Origin: DASUVM01 sp963704675
Lineage (GTDB): Bacteria; Patescibacteriota; Saccharimonadia; Saccharimonadales; Saccharimonadaceae
Length of the DNA: 64,000 nucleotides
Assembly (NCBI GenBank): GCA_963704675.1
Contig: OY969928.1
Coordinates: 744,001 to 808,000, forward strand
Direction of reading: 5' to 3'
Shown here: positions 7,376-17,700 of the stretch, piece by piece
Layout of the letters: every line of letters begins with the position of its first letter
Position numbering within the stretch: position 1 is the first letter of the stretch
The notes under the pieces: generated by a model
Databases searched by the model: none
The model's input: only the letters and a program-made list of their open reading frames with translations
What the model was told of the DNA's origin: nothing
Translations under genes and position numbers: made by a program

Positions 7376-8368
7376 ATGACGAACTCAGCACAGCCAAGCC
7401 ATTCAGGATCTGAGGGCATCCACAGAGCACCAATCGAAACTAGATACCAAACTAGATACCCCGGGGACAGCAGTATCGATGCTAACATAGACACACAATA
7501 TGCGCAACCTTTGCCAGAGCGAAGCGATCAAAGGCCAGGACTAAAACGTAGATTTACAATAGCCATCTCTGCCTTACTCGCCGCAGGTGCTATTGGCGGA
7601 GGCGCATTTGCACTCGGCAGAGGTAGTGACGAACAACGCAATCCAGGAGTAGCTATCGATTCAGATACACAAACATCGGCTTTGCCTACTCCTGGTTCAG
7701 AGAGTACAGCATCTTCTCCTAGCACCGAATTGACACCTAATAACATCGACGTATTTGAGTTGCCACCACCCCCTGCTGCTGAAGAAAGTTTAGGCGCGCT
7801 CGCCAATAAAGAAACCGATCCTTTGACTGTTGATTATCTATTATCGACAGAACTTAGCTCAGAATTGACGCACAAGGGCCCGGATTCGGATTTTTCTCGG
7901 GTTTTTCTTGGTGGCGAATGGGTGAAACATAAGTCAGAAGGACCTTTTGACACTACCCCAGATGATCAGCGGCGACCAATCTATAGCTACAAAGACGATG
8001 GCGGTTTAGCAGCTCGAACACATCTCGCCCCTTTGTTTGATTTCGTTAGACAGTGTGAAGCAGAAAACCACAACAAGCGGTGTGGCTTTATTGTTGAGTT
8101 AACTCGTGATTACGACAACGCCCTTGATAATAATTCGCAATCCCTTAAATTAGCCGATTTAAGCGGTCAGATACCGAACCAAGATCATGTTCGCGTCCGT
8201 GCAACAGTTAATCAAGAAGCTACTCTTTCGGTTAAGGGTATTGATCTTAAAACTGGTCGTCTTGTTGAAGAAGCCACACTCATAACTCCTATTGCCGACA
8301 TCTACTACATGGGGGCAGACGGCAATTATCGTCACAGATGGGTTCCAACACCAGCTGATACTAATTAA
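7376..8368 (+). CDS. Membrane-anchored extracytoplasmic protein, unknown
   Basis: A 330-residue protein. A disordered cytoplasmic N-terminus (1-60) is followed by one TM helix (about 62-82, TIAISALLAAGAIGGGAFAL), a Ser/Thr/Pro-rich linker (85-140) and a globular domain (about 150-325) with a Cys pair (RQCEAENHNKRCGF). I do not recognise the domain. The start chosen is ATG 7376, after GGAGAACATGTAAA; the frame is open to 7139 but would overlap the divergent pilin gene. The position between pilin genes and the VirB6-like gene suggests a secretion-apparatus or surface role; this is inference only. Confidence 0.7.
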   Translation: MTNSAQPSHSGSEGIHRAPIETRYQTRYPGDSSIDANIDTQYAQPLPERSDQRPGLKRRFTIAISALLAAGAIGGGAFALGRGSDEQRNPGVAIDSDTQTSALPTPGSESTASSPSTELTPNNIDVFELPPPPAAEESLGALANKETDPLTVDYLLSTELSSELTHKGPDSDFSRVFLGGEWVKHKSEGPFDTTPDDQRRPIYSYKDDGGLAARTHLAPLFDFVRQCEAENHNKRCGFIVELTRDYDNALDNNSQSLKLADLSGQIPNQDHVRVRATVNQEATLSVKGIDLKTGRLVEEATLITPIADIYYMGADGNYRHRWVPTPADTN

Positions 8369-8411
8369 ATCGCTCATCTATTTATTCACAATCGTTTTCA
8401 AATGGTTTAAA

Positions 8412-8429
8412 CTAGCATTATAATGCTAG
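8412..8429. promoter_or_regulatory. 18-bp perfect palindrome with TATAAT over a start codon
   Basis: CTAGCATTATAATGCTAG reads the same on both strands. It contains a TATAAT (8419-8424) whose last two bases are the A and T of the ATG of the VirB6-like gene (8423-8425). It could be an operator, or a -10 that would place the transcript start downstream of the annotated ATG. Confidence 0.45.
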
Positions 8430-9685
8430 CATTCAAAAAAGTCTTACCATTATTTATATGCTTTTTTGTTTTGTCTCTTTTTAGCGCTTTCTTTCTACAA
8501 ACCGGAGTCGTACAAGCCAAAGGTGAAAAATATACTTATCAGGGATCAGAGATTAAAGCATCTGGTGGTAATTATGAAGGCACGCTGACATTTAAAAAAG
8601 GTGAGCAAGGGGAGATTAATAATAGCTTCGACGCTTATTACGCTACCGGAAAAACCAAGAACGGCTGTGAATACCGATTTATCATGGCGGTTCAGAAAAG
8701 CGATAAATCAAAAGGCCAGCTATCTAAAGCAATTGATCAATCAAACGACGTCACTTCACAATGTGATGGAATCAGTGATGAAATTTCTGTCGATCCCAAA
8801 GGGTTTGATAAAACCTTCACGATAGCAAATGCGCCAGGCCAAGAGGAAGAGAATGAGAACGGGGAAAACGCAGGCAATCAACAGCCTGAAGCCCGCTGTG
8901 AACTTGAAAGTCTTGGGTGGATCATTTGCCCCATCTTAACTATTTCAGCGAAGGTGATTACTGGTTTGGGCAATATGTTAGATACATTGCTCTTTCTTGA
9001 CCCCTTAACAATCCCGACTTCAACAGACCTCAATACTGTTGAGGAAGGCCAGCAAGCTCGCGTCGCTGCATTTGTTGTCTGGCAAAACATGCGCAATTTT
9101 GCCAATATTCTCTTCTTACTCTTCTTTATGTTTGCCATTTTTGCGATAGCAACCGGTATGGGGCTTAATAATTACACTATTAAAAGAATATTGCCGCGCG
9201 TTATTATTGCAGCAATATTAATTAATTTATCGTATTATATCTTCGCTTTCGTAATCGATGTTACAAATGTGGCCGGAAGGGGGGTGGCTGGCTTATTGAA
9301 TATTAAGATTCCATCCGCACAAGAAGCAACCGTTGAAGCTGGCGATCTTGGTTTATATGGTATTGGTGCAGTTGCCGGCCTGACCGGACTTGCCATTACA
9401 GGAACACTTGCTGCTATTCTTATTCCATTCGTCATTGGAGTTGTCGTTGGCGTACTTGTCTTATTGCTAATTGTGATTTTGCGTGAAGTTTTGATTGTGT
9501 TCTTAGTTGTGCTATCTCCTATTTTTGCAGTATTATGGATCTTGCCAAACACTGAAGGGGTAGCAAGAAGATACGTTGGCTTTACGCGTACTGTACTCTT
9601 AATTTATCCTTTTATGATGGCCGGCATAGCCTTTAGTAACATTGCAGCACAATTAATCTTAGCTATAGGATACACAAACTCATAA
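8423..9685 (+). CDS. VirB6/TrbL-like polytopic membrane protein
   Basis: A 420-residue protein with a signal peptide (1-32, ending VQA). A soluble extracytoplasmic domain (33-160) carries two cysteines (NGCEYRF, SQCDGIS) and an acidic E/N-rich stretch. At least five TM helices follow (about 170-415), including ANILFLLFFMFAIFAIATGM and the conserved IKRILPRVIIAAILINLSYY. This matches the VirB6-like membrane component of CPR type IV secretion systems. It lies directly upstream of PrgI- and VirB4-type genes. No Shine-Dalgarno is seen; the start overlaps a palindrome with TATAAT, so the true start is slightly uncertain. Predicted inner-membrane channel component. Confidence 0.75.
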   Translation: MLAFKKVLPLFICFFVLSLFSAFFLQTGVVQAKGEKYTYQGSEIKASGGNYEGTLTFKKGEQGEINNSFDAYYATGKTKNGCEYRFIMAVQKSDKSKGQLSKAIDQSNDVTSQCDGISDEISVDPKGFDKTFTIANAPGQEEENENGENAGNQQPEARCELESLGWIICPILTISAKVITGLGNMLDTLLFLDPLTIPTSTDLNTVEEGQQARVAAFVVWQNMRNFANILFLLFFMFAIFAIATGMGLNNYTIKRILPRVIIAAILINLSYYIFAFVIDVTNVAGRGVAGLLNIKIPSAQEATVEAGDLGLYGIGAVAGLTGLAITGTLAAILIPFVIGVVVGVLVLLLIVILREVLIVFLVVLSPIFAVLWILPNTEGVARRYVGFTRTVLLIYPFMMAGIAFSNIAAQLILAIGYTNS

Positions 9686-9686
9686 T

Positions 9687-10841
9687 ATGGGCGATCAATT
9701 AGTAATCTATCAATTTATAGCAGCAGCCGCACAAGTCGCTATTATTGTTGTCGTAACGGGTGCTTCTATTGCCGGCTTGAGAGCCGCCGATAAGCTTGGA
9801 ATTACTGATAAAGCCAAGGGCATTATTACTAAGGGTAAAGGCTGGGGCCAGACAGTTAAAGGAAACGCGGCCTACCAGCGCGGCAAGGCGACACGGAAAT
9901 CTACCAAACAAGCTATTAAAGATGAAAACTTTGCAAGAAACAGGATACGTAGAAATATTGCCGGTGGCATACCCATGACAAAAAAACAGAAGAAAGCTCG
10001 TGAAGCAGTTTTGTTAAACGCAGACCACACGGTACGTAAGCATGAAGCTGAAGAGGCAGGCATTATGGCGGAAGATCTGCGCCGACGAGGTAGAACCTCT
10101 GATGACACTTTGAGGGATATTGCTTTAGGTCGAGAGCCAGAAGGACGCTCTGATGCAGGACGCCGCGCTGCCATGTCATTACTTGCAGAGAATGGACGTG
10201 TTTCCAGACTTCGTCAGGTTCAGCAAGAACTAGACCGCCAGGATCCCAGCGGTCTTGGTGATGACCAGCGACGTTTCCGCGAAGTCATTACAGCAAATAG
10301 CGGAAGACTTTATGGTAAAGCACCAGACCTTAACCCAGGCAACCGTGCACCGGGTGCATTTGGTGATGCTTCGGCGAGTGATCTTGCAGGATGGCACCAC
10401 TCAACTATTAATACAGCGCTTGAAGCTGCACGTAATGATCCGACCGGAAAATTACGAACAGAACTTGAGAAAGCCTATAAAGAAGCATGGGCAAACCCGA
10501 ATTTGCGAGGTAATTTTACCCCTGAGGCTCTTCAGCACTTACAAAACGAGTTTGGCGCGATACCCGTCACGCCGCCCGCTCCTACCCCCCCACCAGCCGG
10601 TGGTGGACCAGGCGTGCTAAATGTACCTCACCCTGGCCCGGCAGTACCGCCTCCAGCCGCCGGGGGTGGTACTTCACCACCTTCACCAGGTGGCGGTCCT
10701 CTGCCGCCCACGCCAGCTCCTGGCACGCCGCCGCCGCGACCCGCGCCTCCAACCCCGCCTCCTACCGGTGGGACACAAACACCTCCGCCTCCACCGCCTC
10801 AAACAGGTGTTGATGACTCAGAACCACCGAGATACATGTAA
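9687..10841 (+). CDS. Secretion-locus protein: TM helix, basic coil, Pro-rich tail
   Basis: A 384-residue protein beginning one base after the VirB6-like stop. One N-terminal TM helix (about 10-33, AAAAQVAIIVVVTGASIAGL) is followed by a strongly basic helical region (40-140, many K/R), a middle helical domain (140-285) and a Pro/Gly/Thr-rich tail (about 290-384) with repeated PPP, GGG and PTPP runs. The proline tail looks like a flexible spacer or protein-binding arm. I do not recognise a family. The tight spacing indicates it belongs to the secretion complex. Confidence 0.72.
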   Translation: MGDQLVIYQFIAAAAQVAIIVVVTGASIAGLRAADKLGITDKAKGIITKGKGWGQTVKGNAAYQRGKATRKSTKQAIKDENFARNRIRRNIAGGIPMTKKQKKAREAVLLNADHTVRKHEAEEAGIMAEDLRRRGRTSDDTLRDIALGREPEGRSDAGRRAAMSLLAENGRVSRLRQVQQELDRQDPSGLGDDQRRFREVITANSGRLYGKAPDLNPGNRAPGAFGDASASDLAGWHHSTINTALEAARNDPTGKLRTELEKAYKEAWANPNLRGNFTPEALQHLQNEFGAIPVTPPAPTPPPAGGGPGVLNVPHPGPAVPPPAAGGGTSPPSPGGGPLPPTPAPGTPPPRPAPPTPPPTGGTQTPPPPPPQTGVDDSEPPRYM

Positions 10842-10883
10842 TATTAACGCAATACGGAAGTTCCGTTCAGAGTAGGGAAAGTT

Positions 10884-11822
10884 TTGTCAGTTTATAAAGT
10901 TCCACAAGATGTTGAAGCCGAAGATAAGCTACTTGGACCATTTAGTTTTCGGCAATTTGTATACCTGATTATTACGGCAGGTTGTGGTTTTATTACCTTT
11001 TTATTAGTACAGGCACCGCTGCCAGTTCCGTTCTTTAGTGCGCCTATTGTGCTTATTGGTATAGCTTTTGCCATCATTGCTTTGCCGCTTCGCAAAGACC
11101 AACCAATGGAACTCTATGTTCTTGCACTCCTTCGCTTTTATCTAAAACCAAAACGACGCATGTGGAGTCCAGACGGTACGACCACAGGAGTGATTATTGA
11201 GGCCCCGCGCGTTGTGCATCAACAACTCACTAAAGATATTACCGAAGAAGAAGCAGCAACACGTTTATCTTATTTGGCGCAAATTGTTGATACCCGTGGT
11301 TGGGCAGCAAAGGGCGTCACTATGCCAACTGCTCAAAACTCCTCTGTAAAGATGGCTGTAGCCGACGAAGCTGAGGGGGTTGAGGATGTATTAGATGCAA
11401 ACACTAATTTGGCACGATCACTTGATGACCTCATCGCCAAGCAAAAAGAAGTATCACGTTCGGCTGCAGTTGAGAAAATGCATACTTTACAGAAGAGCGC
11501 GCCACCTCCCGCTATAACAGTTAGCCAACCTACGCCAAGCACAAGCTTTCAACCACAGTTCGCAGCCGCTACCGACGATACTGCATTTAAAAATATACAC
11601 TACAATCCATACCCAACAATGCACCAACAGGTCATTGACCCCTCAGGGCACAAAATGGTGGCTGAAAAACTAGTCGAAGCACAAAAACAGGCTACCGCTC
11701 CGCCGGTATCGCCTGATATAATGAGACTGGCAAATAATAACGATCTTAGTATCGAAGCAATTGCACACGAGGCTCATCGTTTGCAAGAAAGTAATGACGA
11801 AGTAATTGTTTCGCTTCGATAG
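10884..11822 (+). CDS. PrgI family protein
   Basis: A 312-residue protein with TTG start at 10884 behind AGGGAAAG. Residues 1-95 are PrgI-like (PF12666): the opening YKVPQDVEAEDKLLGPFSFR, two TM helices (about 24-70) and the RFYLKPKRRMWSP junction. PrgI-type proteins stand beside VirB4 in Gram-positive conjugation and CPR secretion systems and are thought to be VirB3-like. The C-terminal 200 residues are polar, low in complexity and probably disordered, longer than in classical PrgI. It sits between the basic/proline-rich protein and the TraC-like gene. Confidence 0.85.
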   Translation: MSVYKVPQDVEAEDKLLGPFSFRQFVYLIITAGCGFITFLLVQAPLPVPFFSAPIVLIGIAFAIIALPLRKDQPMELYVLALLRFYLKPKRRMWSPDGTTTGVIIEAPRVVHQQLTKDITEEEAATRLSYLAQIVDTRGWAAKGVTMPTAQNSSVKMAVADEAEGVEDVLDANTNLARSLDDLIAKQKEVSRSAAVEKMHTLQKSAPPPAITVSQPTPSTSFQPQFAAATDDTAFKNIHYNPYPTMHQQVIDPSGHKMVAEKLVEAQKQATAPPVSPDIMRLANNNDLSIEAIAHEAHRLQESNDEVIVSLR

Positions 11823-11860
11823 TATCGTTAGATAACTTTAGGGTGGAAAAGCGAGATTTA

Positions 11861-12802
11861 ATGAATCCTCAAGTACCAGAAGGACAACAACCAGGAACTG
11901 GACCGGCTATGCCGGTGCCACAAGTTGGTTCGGTTGAGGGCAACCAGGTACAGCAGCTTGCAAGTGTGCCAGAAGCAGTTGCACCGATGGGCTCGCCCTT
12001 GCAACAAGACGCCCTTACAGCACCACCAACCAGCCCTCAGGCCAACAATAAACAGCAAGCGAAACAAAGCCAATCAAAACGAAACCCCAATACTTCACAA
12101 AACGCTCTTCTTATTACTGAGATTCGTGATGGTATGGCAATTATGAACGATGGCAGCATGCGGGGTGTTATTGCCTGTCTTTCGATTAACTTTGACCTTA
12201 TGAGTTCACGTGAGCGTGAAGCAATTGAATTTGCTTATCAAAGTTTTTTGAATTCGTTATACTTCCCGGTGCAGATTCTTATTCGCTCACAGCGCGTTGA
12301 TATTGGTCCTTATATTGAACGGCTCAATAAAATGCGCCGAGATCAAGACAACATGCTTCTCGGCGTATTAATGGATGATTACATCGACTTTATTGATTCT
12401 ATTTCGGCCGAGATTAATATTATGGATAAATCTTTCTTTATTGTAACGCCATACTACCCAACAGGCGATATTACGAGCGCCGTTAATACGAGTAAAAATC
12501 TATTAAGCAACCTTTTCGCACCACAGAAGCAATCGACAATTCACATTGATGAAAATACGTATCAAAAGGCAAAAGATGAAATGCAAAATCGTATCTCAAC
12601 CGTTATTAATGGGTTGATGCAGATGGGCATTCAGGCAACAAGGCTCGACACCAAACAGCTTAGTGAACTCTTCTATAATGTGTATAATCCAGATACCGCC
12701 GTTCGAGAACCGCTTGGCAACTTTGACCCAACGCCGGCCATTGTTATCCGTAAGGGTAAGGGCGATGCGCCACAGCCGCATTTAGAGAAAGGGATTTTGT
12801 AA
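11861..12802 (+). CDS. TraC-like / VirB4 N-terminal-type protein
   Basis: A 313-residue protein. A disordered Q/P/A-rich arm (1-75) precedes a domain (about 82-240) beginning NALLITEIRDGMAIMNDGSM, with EREAIEFAYQSFLNSLYFPV and MDKSFFIVTPYYP. This fold is found next to VirB4 in PrgI-type systems and corresponds to the N-terminal domain of VirB4/TraC, without any nucleotide-binding motif. ATG 11861 is preferred; a GTG at 11843 in the same frame is possible. The stop overlaps the virB4 start by one base, so translation is coupled. Confidence 0.78.
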   Translation: MNPQVPEGQQPGTGPAMPVPQVGSVEGNQVQQLASVPEAVAPMGSPLQQDALTAPPTSPQANNKQQAKQSQSKRNPNTSQNALLITEIRDGMAIMNDGSMRGVIACLSINFDLMSSREREAIEFAYQSFLNSLYFPVQILIRSQRVDIGPYIERLNKMRRDQDNMLLGVLMDDYIDFIDSISAEINIMDKSFFIVTPYYPTGDITSAVNTSKNLLSNLFAPQKQSTIHIDENTYQKAKDEMQNRISTVINGLMQMGIQATRLDTKQLSELFYNVYNPDTAVREPLGNFDPTPAIVIRKGKGDAPQPHLEKGIL

Positions 12803-14715
12803 TGGCTTTTGGTAAAAATAAGAAAAAAGATCCAGTTGACATTGCGGCCGAGCAGCGCCTTCGCGAACAACAAGAAATTGAGCAAGAGTTTTTAAAGGGT
12901 ATTACCACACTTCGCGATCTTATCGCACCAAGTTCAATAGAATTTCAAACCAGTCACTTTAGGCTTGGTACAAAATATGGCCGCACACTCTATGTGTACG
13001 GTTACCCTCGCCAGGTATACACTGGCTGGCTAAGCCCACTGATTAACATTGACGAAGTCATTGATGTTAGCATGTTCATTTACCCAGTTGATAGCCAGGT
13101 GATACTCAATAACCTTCGTAAAAAAGTAGGGCAGCTTGAAGCAAGTATTTCAATCAATGCCGAGCGCGGGAAAGTGCGCGATCCGGGGCTAGAAGCGGCC
13201 ATTCAAGACGCTGAAGAGTTGCGTGACCAGCTGCAAGTAGGTGCTGAACGTTTCTTTCGCTATGGTCTTTATATTACGGTTTATGCCGATAGCTTGGATG
13301 AGCTACAGTTTGTACAACACAAAATTGAAACAATGCTTGGCCAACAGCTTGTTTTTAGTAAGGTTGCAACGAGTCAGCAAGAGCAAGGACTCAACTCAAC
13401 CTTGCCGCAAATGACTGATCAGTTACAGATTCGTCGCAATATGAATACTGGCGCTCTTTCAACCAGCTTTCCGTTCACAAGTGCTGACTTAACACAAGAA
13501 AAAGGTATTCTTTACGGCATTAATATGCATAACAACGGTTTGGTTATTTTTGATCGTTTTAGCCTAGAAAATGCTAATATGGTTGTTTTCGCTAAGTCTG
13601 GTGCCGGTAAATCTTATACTGTTAAACTTGAAGCTCTGCGCTCAATGATGATGGGGGCAGAGGTTATTATTGTTGACCCCGAAAACGAGTATCAGCGGTT
13701 ATGCGAAGCAGTTGGCGGCAGCTATATTCGCCTCAGTCTTAGTAGTGATACCCGTATTAATCCGTTCGATTTGCCGCGTGTTATTGATAATGACGATGCC
13801 GAAGATGCCCTACGTGCAAACCTTATAACGCTTCACGGTCTTCTTCGCTTAATGATGGGTGGTGCGCAAATGGCCGCGAGCGGTTCATATATGCCAGCGC
13901 TTAACCCGGTTGAGGAAGCCGATCTTGATCAAGCACTCATTGACACCTATGCCCGCGCCGGCATCACTAGTGACCCTTTAACTCACAACTCGCAACCGCC
14001 AACCATTAATGACCTTTACGAGACGCTGCTTCATATGGGCAGCTCTGGCCCTCAACTGGCTCAACGGCTTCGCAAATATACGAGCGGAACGTTTGCGGGT
14101 ATCTTTAGCCAACAAAGTAATGTGAATATCAATAATCAAATGGTGGTCTTCAATATTCGCGATCTTGAAGATGAGCTGCGGCCAGTTGCCATGTATATTA
14201 TCTTGAGCTACATCTGGAACAAGACTAGAAGTGATCAAAGAAAGCGCCTTTTGCTAGTTGATGAGGCTTGGCAACTGATGAAATACGATGATTCAGCCAA
14301 CTTCCTCTTTAGCTTGGCAAAGCGAGCCCGTAAATATTACCTTGGCCTCACGACAATTACGCAAGATGTTGAAGATTTTATGGGCAGCAAAATGGGCCGT
14401 GCTATTGTCGCTAATGCCTCGATGCAAATTCTCTTAAAGCAATCGACCAGCGCAGTTGATGTACTGGCTGAAATATTTAAGCTAACAGATGAAGAGAGGA
14501 AACGCCTTGCGCAATTCCCGGTTGGCCAAGGGCTATTTTTTGCGGGTCAAAGCCATGTACATATGCAGATCATTGCAAGCCAAACTGAACATTCACTCAT
14601 TACGACCAACCCTCAACAAATTCAGCAAATTGAACAAATTGCTCAGCAGCAGTATGATGTAGATAATCAATCAACACATTCGGTTGACTCGGGTCAATAC
14701 GGTAATATCAGGTAA
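12802..14715 (+). CDS. virB4: VirB4-type secretion ATPase
   Basis: A 637-residue ATPase. After an N-terminal domain (1-240), the motor domain has Walker A AKSGAGKSYT (about residue 265), EVIIVDPENEY, Walker B RLLLVDEAWQLM (about 480) and the TITQDVEDF motif. VirB4 proteins energise pilus assembly and substrate transfer from the inner membrane of type IV secretion systems. It is somewhat short compared with about 800 residues in proteobacteria because part of the N-terminal module is the separate preceding gene. Start overlaps that gene by one base; the next gene begins 8 bases later. The ATPase class is certain; what the system transports is unknown. Confidence 0.93.
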   Translation: MAFGKNKKKDPVDIAAEQRLREQQEIEQEFLKGITTLRDLIAPSSIEFQTSHFRLGTKYGRTLYVYGYPRQVYTGWLSPLINIDEVIDVSMFIYPVDSQVILNNLRKKVGQLEASISINAERGKVRDPGLEAAIQDAEELRDQLQVGAERFFRYGLYITVYADSLDELQFVQHKIETMLGQQLVFSKVATSQQEQGLNSTLPQMTDQLQIRRNMNTGALSTSFPFTSADLTQEKGILYGINMHNNGLVIFDRFSLENANMVVFAKSGAGKSYTVKLEALRSMMMGAEVIIVDPENEYQRLCEAVGGSYIRLSLSSDTRINPFDLPRVIDNDDAEDALRANLITLHGLLRLMMGGAQMAASGSYMPALNPVEEADLDQALIDTYARAGITSDPLTHNSQPPTINDLYETLLHMGSSGPQLAQRLRKYTSGTFAGIFSQQSNVNINNQMVVFNIRDLEDELRPVAMYIILSYIWNKTRSDQRKRLLLVDEAWQLMKYDDSANFLFSLAKRARKYYLGLTTITQDVEDFMGSKMGRAIVANASMQILLKQSTSAVDVLAEIFKLTDEERKRLAQFPVGQGLFFAGQSHVHMQIIASQTEHSLITTNPQQIQQIEQIAQQQYDVDNQSTHSVDSGQYGNIR

Positions 14716-14723
14716 GTTTTCTT

Positions 14724-17700
14724 ATGCCAAGCACGCCAAATCAGCCAGGAGATTCAGAAAACGAGAACACTCGTTTTGCCCACAACCCTTCGGCTGAAGC
14801 AGCCGATAAAACCCTGAAGCCTACCTCTAAAAAAGAAGGGGCAGGTAGCAGGGAAGCAGGCAAGCCCGGCGACGCAAAAGATCTCAGTGCAGCAGAAAAT
14901 AGCCCAGCAAAAGTTGGTGGCAAAGAAGATGCTTCAAGCCAAGAGCAAAAACCATGGAACACCCGGCTTGGTAACAAAGACAAAGACGGTAAGAACTCAA
15001 AGAGTAAGGGCAAAATGAGCAAGCGTAAAAAACGCATTCTTATGTCTGTTTTTATGCTTGTTGCCACTTCGGTTTTCGGTATTGCCGCTTTCTTTATTTT
15101 CTTGCCATTTAAAATAGTTAATCTGATGGAAAACCTTAAAGAAAGTGCCTCTGAACTTGCCGAACGCCCAGTTGAAAAACGTTTTACCTATCTGTTAACG
15201 CGTTACCTGGCTGGCAAAATCGTTGCTGGCGAAGATGGTAATGAATTTGATCGCTATGTATGTCCAAGCGGTGGCATTGGTTGTAGCGTATTAAAAACAT
15301 GGTTCTTAAACAGATTCGAAGAGAAGCTTGGCATGACGATTGAAAGTAATCGTTCCGGAGATGGCAGAGCAACGAATTGGAAGATTACTACCGCAGACGG
15401 CACTGTAATAGAGGGGGAAGGGGGAGATCTCGACGGCATTGTCGAACAGTTAGAGCGTGAGATTAACGGTTCAAGAGCTATGCGCACTTGGCTTCGAGAA
15501 GAGGTGAAAACCAAGACTAAGTGGCATAACGTTTATCAACGCTATGCGATGCGCAAAATGCTAATGCGTAAATATGGCGTTACTGGCTGGCGCGGACCAG
15601 AAAAACTTGAGAATAAATTTGATACTTACGCTGATTATAAGCGTGCTATTGAACTAAAGCTTAAAACAACCTTCTCGCTCGCTTCAATGGGCCGTGTTGT
15701 CAAAAAGATGGCAGCTTATATGGGGTGTTTGTTCGACGACGACACCGGTAACTGTAAAAATCTTCAAACTGACGAAACGCCACCACCTGAAAAACCTCCT
15801 CAGCAAAGTGAAAACGAGAAAGACAAACAAGCTCTTGAGGCTGCTAGTCAGGGGAAAGATGCGATTGAGGGTGCGGGTGGCAATATCAACCTTGAAGAAG
15901 TTGTCGAGGAAGCCGCTGCATCAGGTGGTAATTCTGATGAGATCGCCAAGCAAATGCGTAAGATAATCACTAAAAGAATTTTAGCTGCTGGCGTAGCTGG
16001 TATCGGCATCATTGATGTGCTCGCTAGTGTGGTTGAAAAGATTGACCAAGGGGCCGTCAATGCTATCGCAGAAAATAAAAACGAGATTGCCTACGCTGGA
16101 TATGCAACCGAGCTCGCTACTATAGAAGATAAATTGAGAGAAGGCGACCTCGACCCAGAAACCGCTCAGGCAATGGGGGAAATTATTACAAACTATGAAA
16201 AAAGTCCGCTAGCCCAACACGAAATGGGAACCGCTAAAGATCTCGGTAAGCCCGGTCATGAAGTGCAGCGTGACTGTGATGAAGACGGCGATCTTGAAAA
16301 ACTCGAGCCGGGTGAATTTGTTTGCCCGAATAAAAAAGTAACCTATGATGTCACCGCCTTTATTACCAGCTGGCCGGCTTGGGATTCGGTAATAGTACCA
16401 ATTGCGACCGCCTGGAACAATAGCATCGGTGCCGTTTTTGATTTTTTCAACGCTGTTGCTGGCGGTATTTTTGACGCCGTCGGCTTCAACCGGCTTATTG
16501 AGTGGGTCTTAGAAATAACCGGTCTTGCCAGCTTAGCCGAAGAGGTAATGGAAAGTATCTTCAGTACCTTCATTGGTTCGCCTATTACCGGCGCCGAAGA
16601 AGATGGTGACGCCTATGACGCTACGAGTATTGGCGTAAAGGTAATGTATAACGGCATGGCAAAGAACGGTGTCGACCAAGAAGGTAATGGTATGGGCATT
16701 GGTGGTAAGGCACTGAGTGAAGATGAGATTGCCGAGATAAATAATGCGGCCGCCCGTGACAAAGAAGAAGACTTCAAGAGCCAAAGCTTAATGGCCCGTC
16801 TTTTTGATCCATCACTCACAGGTTCAACAGTTAACACGTTGATTGCTCGCACCCCAAGTAATTTGAGCAGTCTTCTGTATACTCCTCTCGCCAGTCTTTC
16901 ACGGCTGGCTGCGCCGTCAGCAGGTGCTTACCCTTATACTAAAGAGAATCCAGGGGGCCTTGTTATTTATGGTTACGCTGAAAACAGCAACGTATACAAT
17001 ACACCGCTCGGAACATATACTGAAGAAACGTGTAAACAGATGGCTGAGGCGCGAGATGCAAGCTATGAGAGGCGCGATGGTGAGATCTCGCCGCGCTATC
17101 ACGAAGTAGATGGTTGTGCGCTTGAAAGAGTTGTACGAATCTCGGCTACCGCCGCGTTTACCGACGAGCATGCCCAAGAATTTAAACTGTACCAAAACGA
17201 CACAGGCTCATCTTCAGCACCCGCTGGCGCGCCGGGTGAAACGATACAAAAGAACAAAGGGTGGTCACTGAAAGACAATACCGACTATACAGGAACACTA
17301 TGCCCGGCCGGGACAGCCGAGACACAAGTTTATACCCATCCAAAGCGAGGGTTTAAGATTCGGGTCTGCGCAATCAAACGAGCTAACGGTGAGAATTCTA
17401 GTATCGATTTAGCATCTATCGCCGCCGGCCAGGCTGTTAATATGATCAATACTGCCAGAGGAGCTGGTGTAGATTTAATTGGTACCAGCAGCGGCTTCCG
17501 TTCATATGAGGAGCAGGTCGCTATTCGCAAAAAAAACTGTAGCGGCGATCCGCTTTCCCCGGGTGCATCATGCAGCCCACCGACAGCCCTACCTGGTAAT
17601 TCCGAGCACGAACGAGGCTTAGCGATTGATTTTTCTGCTGGAGGTGCCATCCGCAGAGGCTCACCGCAATTTAACTGGCTGCAAGCCAACGCCGCAACCT

